NCBI RefSeq assembly: GCF_006715175.1
Contig: NZ_VFMQ01000001.1
Coordinates: forward strand, 1,364,001-1,428,000
Source of the DNA: Curtobacterium citreum
GTDB taxonomy: Bacteria; Actinomycetota; Actinomycetes; Actinomycetales; Microbacteriaceae
DNA length: 64,000 bases
Direction of reading: 5' to 3'
Shown here: positions 43,381-49,376 of the stretch, in pieces
Position numbering within the stretch: the first letter of the stretch is position 1
How the letters are laid out: each line of letters begins with the position of its first letter
Notes under the pieces: generated by a model
What the model was told of the DNA's origin: nothing
The model's input: only the letters and a program-made list of their open reading frames with translations
The model's database searches: none
Position numbers and translations under genes: made by a program

Positions 43381-43545
43381 TCATCGCCCGAAGAGCCGAG
43401 CGAAGATCCCGCCGCCGGACTGCTGCCGTTCGTGGCCCGCGCAACGGTCCTGTCGTGGCACCCCGCGCATCACCTGGTCGACGTGCTGCCCGCACCCCGC
43501 CCACGTCGTCTTCCCGCACGTCCTGCAGGTCACCTGTCGGCACAT
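43381..43545 (-). CDS. Small zinc-ribbon-like CxxC protein
   Basis: 54-aa protein beginning MCRQVTCRTCGKTTWAGCGQ, then HVDQVMRGVPRQDRCAGH and a basic end IFARLFGR. Five cysteines and several histidines form CxxC-like knuckles. Proteins of this pattern (TCRxCGKxTWxGCGxHV) are widespread in actinobacteria and uncharacterised. ATG 43545 has GGAG 5 nt upstream. The gene is divergent from the CoA-disulfide reductase gene, so the CstR-type operator at 43597-43612 lies in the shared upstream region. Confidence 0.78.
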   Translation of the reverse strand: MCRQVTCRTCGKTTWAGCGQHVDQVMRGVPRQDRCAGHERQQSGGGIFARLFGR

Positions 43546-43586
43546 CGTCACTCCATCCGTCTCGACGTGGTCGCGAGCGCGACCAC

Positions 43587-43615
43587 TTGCAGGAATATAC
43601 CCCCGGGGGTATCTT
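43587..43615 (+). promoter_or_regulatory. Promoter of the persulfide operon
   Basis: -35 TTGCAG (43587-43592), 17-bp spacer, -10 TATCTT (43610-43615), then 7 nt to the ATG at 43623, so the mRNA is probably leaderless. The operator palindrome fills the spacer and enters the -10. Confidence 0.75.
43597..43612. promoter_or_regulatory. CsoR/CstR-family operator
   Basis: ATACCCCCGGGGGTAT, a perfect 16-bp palindrome of the kind bound by CsoR-superfamily tetramers. It covers the spacer and the first three bases of the -10 of the CoA-disulfide reductase promoter. The cstR-like gene at 45596 is in the same operon. Confidence 0.82.
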
Positions 43616-43622
43616 TCTCGAC

Positions 43623-45257
43623 ATGAGGACGATCATCATCGGTGGTGTGGCGGCGGGCATGAGCACCGCGACGAGGCTCCGACGCCTCGACGAGGCCCGG
43701 CAGATCACGGTGTCCGAGCGGGGCACGCACGTGTCGTTCGCCAACTGCGGCCTGCCGTACCACGTGGGTGGGGTGATCCCGGAGCGGTCGTCGCTGCTGC
43801 TCCAGTCGCCGGAGTCGCTGGCCAGCAGGTTCGCCCTCGACGTCTGCGTGCGCCACGAGGTGGTCTCGATCGACCCGACGGCACGGACCGTCACGGTCCG
43901 TGACCTCACGACGGGCGCCGAGCGGATCGAGGCGTACGACGAGCTGGTGCTCGCGACCGGCGCCACGGCCTCGCCGGGTCCGTCTGCGGAGCACGTCCCC
44001 ACGCACACGCTCCGGAGCGTCGAGGACGTCGACCGTATCCTCGCGGTCCTCGAGCAGGCGGGGCCCGAACCCCGAGTGGTCGTCGTCGGCGCCGGGTTCG
44101 TCGGGCTCGAGGCCGTCGAGAACCTCCGTGCGCGCGGTGCGCAGGTGACCCTGGTCTCCCGCGGCCGACAGGTGCTGTCGCCGCTCGACCCCGAGATGGC
44201 CGCGCCGGTCCTGCGCACCCTCCGGCGTGCCGGCGTCGACGTCAGGCTCGGGGCGACGGTCACCGGGGCAGAGCCGGGGCGCGTCCACCTCAGCGACGGC
44301 AGGAGCATCGACACGGTGCTCGTCGTCGAGGCCAGTGGTGTCCGGCCGGACCGCTCGCTCGCCGACGCCGCGGGCATCGCCGTCGGTCCGACCGGCGGGA
44401 TCGCGGTCGACGGACGCCACCGTACCTCGCAGCCGCACGTCTGGGCGGTCGGCGACGGCGTCGAGAAACTGGATCAGCTCGACGGTGCTCCCACCCTGGT
44501 GACGATGGCCGGACTCGCGAACCGGCACGGCCGCGCCGCCGCGGACGACATCGCCGGTACCGAACCCGAGGACGCCGTCCCCGCCCTCGGCACCGCGATC
44601 CTGGGCCTGCTCGGGACGACGCTCGCGCTCGTGGGCTGGAGTGAACGCCGACTCGTCGCGGCGGGACGGCCCCACCGCGTCGTGCACACACACCCGGCAT
44701 CGCACGCCGCCTACTACCCGGGCGCGGAGTCCATGGCGATGAAGCTCCTCGTCGACCCGGCGACCGATCGGATCCTCGGTGCGCAGATCGTCGGTGGCGA
44801 AGGGGTCGACAAGCGGATCGACGTGATCGCCGTGGCGATGGCCGCAGGACTGACCGCGACGGCGCTGTCCCAGCTCGAGCTGGCGTACGCACCCCAGTAC
44901 GGATCCGCGAAGGACCCGGTCAACATGCTCGGCTACGTCGCGGAGAACACCGCCACCGGTGCCACCCGCACCGTGCAGTGGCACGAACTCGCCGCCGCGC
45001 GGGACGACGGTGTGGTGCTGGTCGACGTCCGCAGCCCCGCCGAGCACGCCGCCGGCGCGATCCCAGGCTCGGTGAACCTCCCGCTCGACGAGCTCCGCCT
45101 CCGTCTCGGAGAACTCCCCGACGGGCCCGTCGTCGTGCACTGCCAGGTCGGCCAGCGCGGCCACACCGCCGCCCGACTCCTCACGCAGCTCGGGTACGAC
45201 GTCCGCAACCTCGACGGTGGCTACGCGACCTGGACCGCGGGAACCGCCGCCGCCTGA
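43623..45257 (+). CDS. CoA-disulfide reductase fused to rhodanese domain
   Basis: 544-aa flavoprotein. FAD/NAD Rossmann motifs: IIIGGVAAGMSTATRLRR and VVVVGAGFVGLEAVENLRARG; the active-site Cys42 is in VSFANCGLPYHVGG, the hallmark of CoA-disulfide (and CoA-persulfide) reductases. The C-terminal 100 residues are a rhodanese domain with catalytic Cys507 in VVHCQVGQRGHTA. Such CoADR-rhodanese fusions reduce CoA-persulfides and polysulfide. First gene of an operon with a second rhodanese and a CstR-type repressor. Confidence 0.94.
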   Translation: MRTIIIGGVAAGMSTATRLRRLDEARQITVSERGTHVSFANCGLPYHVGGVIPERSSLLLQSPESLASRFALDVCVRHEVVSIDPTARTVTVRDLTTGAERIEAYDELVLATGATASPGPSAEHVPTHTLRSVEDVDRILAVLEQAGPEPRVVVVGAGFVGLEAVENLRARGAQVTLVSRGRQVLSPLDPEMAAPVLRTLRRAGVDVRLGATVTGAEPGRVHLSDGRSIDTVLVVEASGVRPDRSLADAAGIAVGPTGGIAVDGRHRTSQPHVWAVGDGVEKLDQLDGAPTLVTMAGLANRHGRAAADDIAGTEPEDAVPALGTAILGLLGTTLALVGWSERRLVAAGRPHRVVHTHPASHAAYYPGAESMAMKLLVDPATDRILGAQIVGGEGVDKRIDVIAVAMAAGLTATALSQLELAYAPQYGSAKDPVNMLGYVAENTATGATRTVQWHELAAARDDGVVLVDVRSPAEHAAGAIPGSVNLPLDELRLRLGELPDGPVVVHCQVGQRGHTAARLLTQLGYDVRNLDGGYATWTAGTAAA

Positions 45258-45299
45258 CCCGACGTGCTCCCGACCGCCACGCACCAGACTGGAGAGACC

Positions 45300-45599
45300 A
45301 TGCAGCAGATCACCGTCGACCAACTCGCCGCGACACCCGGCGCGCACGTCATCGATGTCCGGGAACCGGACGAGTACCGCGCCGGCCACGTGCCCGGCGC
45401 CGCGAACATCCCCCTCGCGCAGCTCGGCGACCGCCTCGGTGAGATCCCGACCGGTGCGCCGGTCCACGTCGTCTGCCAGTCCGGTGGCCGCAGTGCCCGG
45501 GCCACCGAGGTGCTGACCGCAGCCGGGTTCGCCGCGGTCGACGTCGCCGGCGGCACCGCTTCCTGGCGGGCAGCAGGACACCCGGTGGACGTGGCATGA
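45300..45599 (+). CDS. Single-domain rhodanese
   Basis: 99-aa sulfurtransferase. HVIDVREPDEYRAGHVPGAANIP and the active-site loop VVCQSGGRSA with Cys59 are intact. Cytosolic. ATG 45300 has GGAGAG 3-4 nt upstream; the in-frame start at 45264 is less likely. It overlaps the repressor gene by 4 nt (ATGA). Confidence 0.94.
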   Translation: MQQITVDQLAATPGAHVIDVREPDEYRAGHVPGAANIPLAQLGDRLGEIPTGAPVHVVCQSGGRSARATEVLTAAGFAAVDVAGGTASWRAAGHPVDVA

Positions 45600-45895
45600 G
45601 CGGCGCGGACCGTTCCCTGCACGACGGGGCCGCCGTCCGGAAGGTCGCGAACCGGCTCAAGCGCGCCCAGGGCCAGCTCGCGGCGGTCATCGCCGCGGTG
45701 GAGGGCGGCGGCGACTGCCGCGACGTCGTGACCCAGCTCGCCGCGGTCAGCAGCGCCATCGACCGCGCCGGCTTCGCGATCATCTCCACCGCCATGCGTG
45801 AGTGCATCACGGATGCGCCGGAGGCAGGCGGGCAGGAAACCCCCGAGCGGCTGACCGTCGACGAACTCGAGAAGCTCTTCCTCACCCTCGCCTGA
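45596..45895 (+). CDS. cstR: CsoR-superfamily repressor, CstR (persulfide-sensor) type
   Basis: 99-aa all-helical repressor with VRKVANRLKRAQGQLAAVIAAVE. CsoR copper sensors need Cys-His-Cys (C36, H61, C65 in M. tuberculosis). Here the two Cys are kept with the same spacing (Cys41 and Cys70) but the His position is Ala66, so copper cannot be bound as in CsoR; this is the CstR pattern, where the Cys pair forms a persulfide cross-link. The operon context (CoADR-rhodanese, rhodanese) agrees, and a matching operator lies at the operon promoter. Confidence 0.9.
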   Translation: MSGADRSLHDGAAVRKVANRLKRAQGQLAAVIAAVEGGGDCRDVVTQLAAVSSAIDRAGFAIISTAMRECITDAPEAGGQETPERLTVDELEKLFLTLA

Positions 45896-45923
45896 CGGGC
45901 GTCCGCCCCGACGTGGCCACGGA

Positions 45924-45967
45924 CGGACGGGAGGCACGGTGTCAGCCGGCACCGTGCCTCTCGTCCG
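45924..45967. terminator. Palindromic bidirectional terminator
   Basis: 20-nt arms (CGGACGGGAGGCACGGTGTC and its near complement) around AGCC, with minor mismatches. Same family as the other palindromes. Between convergent cstR-like and merR-like genes. Confidence 0.82.
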
Positions 45968-46044
45968 GTGGTGGTGGGATCACCACCAACGCGAGCCAGC
46001 AGGCGGCCGCTCGACGGCGCGGCGCGCGGCGCCGCTCGGGACCG

Positions 46045-46434
46045 CTACCGACTGCGGAGGATGCCGAGGAACTCGTCGGCCATGGCCAGGTGCTGTTCCA
46101 GCCGAGCGCGCCGCTCCTCGGTGTCGCGGACGTACTCGTCGAGCTGTGTCCGGAGACGAGCCCGCTCGGTGGCGTCCGCGGTGACCGCGAGCGCGTCGAC
46201 GACCGCGAGGAGATCGGCCATCTGGTCGAGCGTGAATCCGAGGGGCTTCATGCGTCGGATGATGAGCAGGCGCGCGAGGTCGGTCTCCGTGTAGAGGCGG
46301 AAGCCTCCCTCGGTGCGGCCGGACGGGCGCAGGAGCCCGACCTCGTCGTAGTGGCGGATCGTGCGGTTCGACAGGCCGGTGCGGTCGGCGAGCTCGCCGA
46401 TGTGCATCGTCGTCGGTGCCGGGTCGTCCGTCAT
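46045..46434 (-). CDS. MerR-family transcriptional regulator
   Basis: 129 aa. The N-terminal winged helix MHIGELADRTGLSNRTIRHYDEVGLLRPSGRTEGGFRLYTETDL is typical, followed by a long antiparallel coiled coil. There is no Cys-rich metal loop at the C-terminus, so the signal is unknown. ATG 46434 has GGGAAGG upstream; ATG 46407 is an alternative. Divergent from the SulP gene, with dyads in between. Confidence 0.92.
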   Translation of the reverse strand: MTDDPAPTTMHIGELADRTGLSNRTIRHYDEVGLLRPSGRTEGGFRLYTETDLARLLIIRRMKPLGFTLDQMADLLAVVDALAVTADATERARLRTQLDEYVRDTEERRARLEQHLAMADEFLGILRSR

Positions 46435-46471
46435 CGTGCGTGCCTTCCCCTGGCCGTGGTGCGTCCTGGAG

Positions 46472-46477
46472 AGCGTA
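46472..46477 (-). promoter_or_regulatory. -10 box of the merR-like gene
   Basis: TACGCT on the minus strand, about 37 nt before ATG 46434; the divergent operator region is upstream. Confidence 0.45.
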
Positions 46478-46511
46478 GTGCCCGGCGGCGCGCAGCACCC
46501 CCTTGCGCAGC

Positions 46512-46567
46512 AACCCTTCCGTCGCGGTAAGGTTGGGACGTTCCAACCTTTCCGCAACGGAAGAGTC
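46512..46567. promoter_or_regulatory. MerR-type operator region with nested dyads
   Basis: Two short dyads, 46512-46534 (AACC...AAGGTT) and 46544-46567 (CAACC...GAGTC), each of the CTTCCG-type seen for MerR regulators, are themselves mirror images, giving a 48-bp imperfect palindrome at 46516-46563. It lies in the 236-bp gap between the divergent merR-like and sulP genes. Confidence 0.55.
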
Positions 46568-46670
46568 GGGACCGGTCGGACGCTCCGACGCCGCCGGCCC
46601 TGCGCGATGACGCGCCCCACGAACAGCTCTCGCGGGCGCAGCGCCCGCACCCCTCATCCGAAGGAGAACC

Positions 46671-48190
46671 GTGACGACCGTCACGCAGTCCGTGCCCGTC
46701 CAGGCACATCCGAGTCCCACCGTCCTGTCCGCACTGCGGAACCCGAAGATCCTGCTCCGCGAGGTCCTCGCCGGCCTCGTCGTCGCCCTCGCCCTGATCC
46801 CTGAGGCGATCTCGTTCTCGATCATCGCCGGCGTCGACCCCCGCGTCGGGCTGTTCTCGGCGTTCGTGATGGCTGTCGTCATCTCGTTCGTCGGCGGCCG
46901 CGCAGCAATGATCACCGGTGCCACCGGAGCCATCGCCCTCGTCGTCGCCCCGTGATGAAGGAGCACGGCCTCGACCACCTGATAGCGACCGTCCTCCTCG
47001 GCGGGATCTTCCAGCTCGTCCTCGGCGGGCTCGGTGCGGCGAAGCTGATGCGGTTCGTGCCCCGGTCCGTGATGGTCGGGTTCGTCAACGCGCTCGCGAT
47101 CCTGATCTTCACCGCGCAGCTGCCGAACATCATCGGCGTCTCCTGGCTGGTCTGGCCGATCGCCGCCGCCGGCATCGCGATCATCGTCCTGCTGCCGCGA
47201 CTCACGAAGGCCATCCCCGCACCCCTGGTCGCGATCGTCGTCCTGACCCTGGTCACCGTGTTCGCGTCGATCGCCGTCCCGACCGTCGGCGACGAGGGCA
47301 AGCTGCCCGACAGCCTCCCGACGCTCTTCATCCCGAACGTCCCGGTGAACCTCGAGACGCTCACGATCATCGCCCCCTACGCACTCGCCATGGCCCTCGT
47401 CGGGCTGCTCGAGTCGCTGATGACCGCGAAGCTCGTCGACGAGGTCACCGACACCAGCTCCCGCAAGACCCGTGAGGCCCTCGGGCAGGGTGTCGCGAAC
47501 ATCGCCTCCGGCCTGTTCGGCGGGATGGGCGGCTGCGCGATGATCGGCCAGACGATGATCAACGTCGAGGCCTCCGGCGCCCGCACCCGCATCTCGACGT
47601 TCCTGTCCGGCGTGTTCCTGCTCGTCCTCGTGGTCGGGCTCGGTGACGTCGTCGCGATCATCCCGATGGCAGCCCTCGTCGCCGTCATGGTGATGGTCTC
47701 CGTCGGCACCTTCGACTGGCACAGCATCACGCCCTCCACCCTCAAGCGGATGCCCGTCGGCGAGACGATCGTGATGGTCCTCACCGTCGTGATCGTCGTC
47801 GCCACCGACAACCTCGCCATCGGCGTCATCATCGGTGTCATCGCCGCGATGATCGTCTTCGCCCGCCGCGTCTCCCACTTCACCAACGTCTCGCGGAGCA
47901 TCGAGACGCTCCCGAACGGTGAACAGCACGCGCTCTACGCGGTCGAGGGTGAGCTGTTCTTCGCCTCCTCCAACGACCTCACCACCCAGTTCGACTACTC
48001 CGGCGACCCCGAGCTCGTGATCATCGACATGACGAAGTCGCACGTGTGGGACGCCTCCACCGTCGCCGCGCTCGACTCGATCGAGACGAAGTACCACCAG
48101 CACGGCAAGCGGGTCGAGATCCGCGGCATGAACGACGCCAGCCAGGCCTTCCACGGTCGCCTCGCCGGGAACCTCGGCTCGGGTCACTGA
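46671..48190 (+). pseudogene. SulP-family anion transporter, frameshifted
   Basis: The reading frame from GTG 46671 (strong AAGGAG) encodes the first membrane helices ([39 protein letters not shown]) and then stops at 46953. The rest of the protein resumes in another frame from 46952 (MKEHGLDHLIATVLLGGIFQLVLGGLGAAKLM, the whole transport core) and ends with a STAS domain (LVIIDMTKSHVWDASTVAALD). Restoring one C in the run of four at 46948-46951 would rejoin them as [12 protein letters not shown], the normal family sequence. It may be a true mutation, a sequencing error, or two coupled polypeptides (GTGA overlap). Intact, it would be a sulfate or bicarbonate transporter. Confidence 0.85.
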
Positions 48191-48246
48191 ACTCACAGAC
48201 CTCCGCCCGGCCCCACCTCTAGGGCACCGACTGAACGGGCGGAGCA

Positions 48247-48277
48247 GCGAGGCCGGTTCCTGATCCGCCGGCCTCGC
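48247..48277 (+). terminator. Terminator after the sulP gene
   Basis: GCGAGGCCGG (48247-48256) and CCGGCCTCGC (48268-48277) form a perfect 10-bp stem around an 11-nt loop. Confidence 0.7.
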
Positions 48278-48340
48278 GGCGGGCGCCGTCGCGTCGTCGA
48301 CCGGCGGTGCTCGCACACGATCCCTCGCGAGGAGCCAGCA

Positions 48341-48619
48341 GTGACGAGACCACCGACCATCCACGACGTCGCCGCCGCGGCGCACGTGTCCCACCAGACC
48401 GTGTCCCGCGTCCTCAACGGCGCGACCAACGTCCGACCCACCACGAGGGCTCGCGTCCAGCAGGCGGTCCACGCGCTCGGGTACGTGCGCGACGACCATG
48501 CTGCGGCACTCGCACGCCGACGGCGGATCCACGCGGCCGACGACGCGCTCGCGTGGGTGTGCGACGGGCTCGACGCCCCGCAGCAGCACGACGACGCCTC
48601 CGCTGAGCAGCGCCGTTGA
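48341..48619 (+). CDS. Orphan LacI-type DNA-binding headpiece
   Basis: 92 aa, of which the first 60 are a full LacI helix-turn-helix and hinge ([44 protein letters not shown]). The sugar-binding domain of about 270 residues is missing; the tail is unrelated. GTG 48341 has GAGGAG upstream, so it may be expressed. Either a gene remnant or a short DNA-binding protein. Confidence 0.7.
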   Translation: MTRPPTIHDVAAAAHVSHQTVSRVLNGATNVRPTTRARVQQAVHALGYVRDDHAAALARRRRIHAADDALAWVCDGLDAPQQHDDASAEQRR

Positions 48620-48662
48620 TCGAGGCGCGCGGGTCCCTGTGTCACGAGCTTGTCGAGCTCTC

Positions 48663-48690
48663 ACATGAAAGCATTGCAATCGATGCATGT
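48663..48690. promoter_or_regulatory. Candidate ArsR-type operator dyad
   Basis: ACATG and CATGT are 18 nt apart around a central palindrome ATTGCAAT. It overlaps the -35 of the His-rich mini-protein promoter and is the most A+T-rich patch nearby. Confidence 0.5.
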
Positions 48691-48702
48691 GTCGAGTTCA
48701 AT
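48674..48702 (+). promoter_or_regulatory. Promoter of the His-rich mini-protein gene
   Basis: -35 TTGCAA (48674-48679), exactly 17-bp spacer, -10 TTCAAT (48697-48702). The start codon is at 48739 with AGGAGG upstream. Confidence 0.6.
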
Positions 48703-48738
48703 GGCACCACGCCGTCGTCACACACACAGGAGGACCCC

Positions 48739-48894
48739 ATGGCAGGCACCGAGACCCACGCCGAGCACACCATCGCCGAACACCAGCACGCGGCTGACTG
48801 CGGCCACGAAGCCGTCCAGCACGACGACCATGTCGACTACCTGCACGACGGTCACAAGCACGCCGAGCACGACGGACACTACGACGAGCACTGA
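48739..48894 (+). CDS. Histidine-rich small metal-binding protein
   Basis: 51 aa with 13 His and many acidic residues: HAEHTIAEHQHAADCGHE, then HDDHVDYLHDGHKHAEHDGH. Likely a cytosolic zinc or nickel buffer; similar mini-proteins are common in actinobacteria. ATG 48739 has a perfect AGGAGG ribosome-binding site. It has its own promoter with a dyad over the -35, and an SmtB-type sensor gene follows. Confidence 0.8.
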   Translation: MAGTETHAEHTIAEHQHAADCGHEAVQHDDHVDYLHDGHKHAEHDGHYDEH

Positions 48895-48963
48895 GCCGGT
48901 TCCAGCACGGGCGCTCTCCCGGCCGGGAGGGCGCCCGTGCTGTGGCGACGCATGTCCGCGGAC

Positions 48964-48969
48964 TACTGT
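48964..48969 (+). promoter_or_regulatory. -10 box, leaderless ArsR gene 2
   Basis: TACTGT, 6 nt before GTG 48976. Confidence 0.6.
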
Positions 48970-48975
48970 TTCCGT

Positions 48976-49278
48976 GTGACACCCCGAGCGAACCTCGAAC
49001 CTGCGGCCGAGCTCTTCAAGGTCCTGTCGTCAGCGTCGCGACTGCACCTGCTGTGCCTGCTCCGGGACCACCCGACGACGGTCGGGGGCCTCGCGGAGGC
49101 CGCTGGGCTCTCGCAGCCCCTCGTGTCCCAGCACCTCCGGACGCTCCGGGCTGCCGGGCTGGTCGCGGTGGTCCGACACGGTCGCGAGGCGGAGTACTCC
49201 CTGGCCGACGCGCACGTCGCACACATCGTGGCGGATGCCGTGACGCACACCCTCGAGGAGCACGTTCCGCTCTCGTGA
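48976..49278 (+). CDS. ArsR/SmtB-family zinc-type sensor 2
   Basis: 100-aa winged-helix repressor. Recognition helix LSQPLVSQHLRTLRAAGLV. The alpha-5 zinc site is complete and of SmtB type: Asp78, His80, His91 and Glu94 (D-x-H-x10-H-x2-E; SmtB has Asp104, His106, His117, Glu120). GTG 48976 lies 6 nt after TACTGT; in-frame ATG 48952 and GTG 48937 precede the promoter and are rejected. Probable target: the His-rich mini-protein gene just upstream. Confidence 0.88.
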   Translation: MTPRANLEPAAELFKVLSSASRLHLLCLLRDHPTTVGGLAEAAGLSQPLVSQHLRTLRAAGLVAVVRHGREAEYSLADAHVAHIVADAVTHTLEEHVPLS

Positions 49279-49376
49279 CCGGGGTCGGGGAGCAGCCAGC
49301 GACAGGACCCACGAGCGGTTCTCCCGGTCACCGCGCACCGGCGCGTCCGGTCCGCACGGGGGTCGGTGCGGACCGC

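Noticed and set aside
45596..45895. Copper-sensing CsoR
   Set aside because: The ligand His is Ala66 and no copper ATPase or chaperone gene is in the operon; sulfur genes are.
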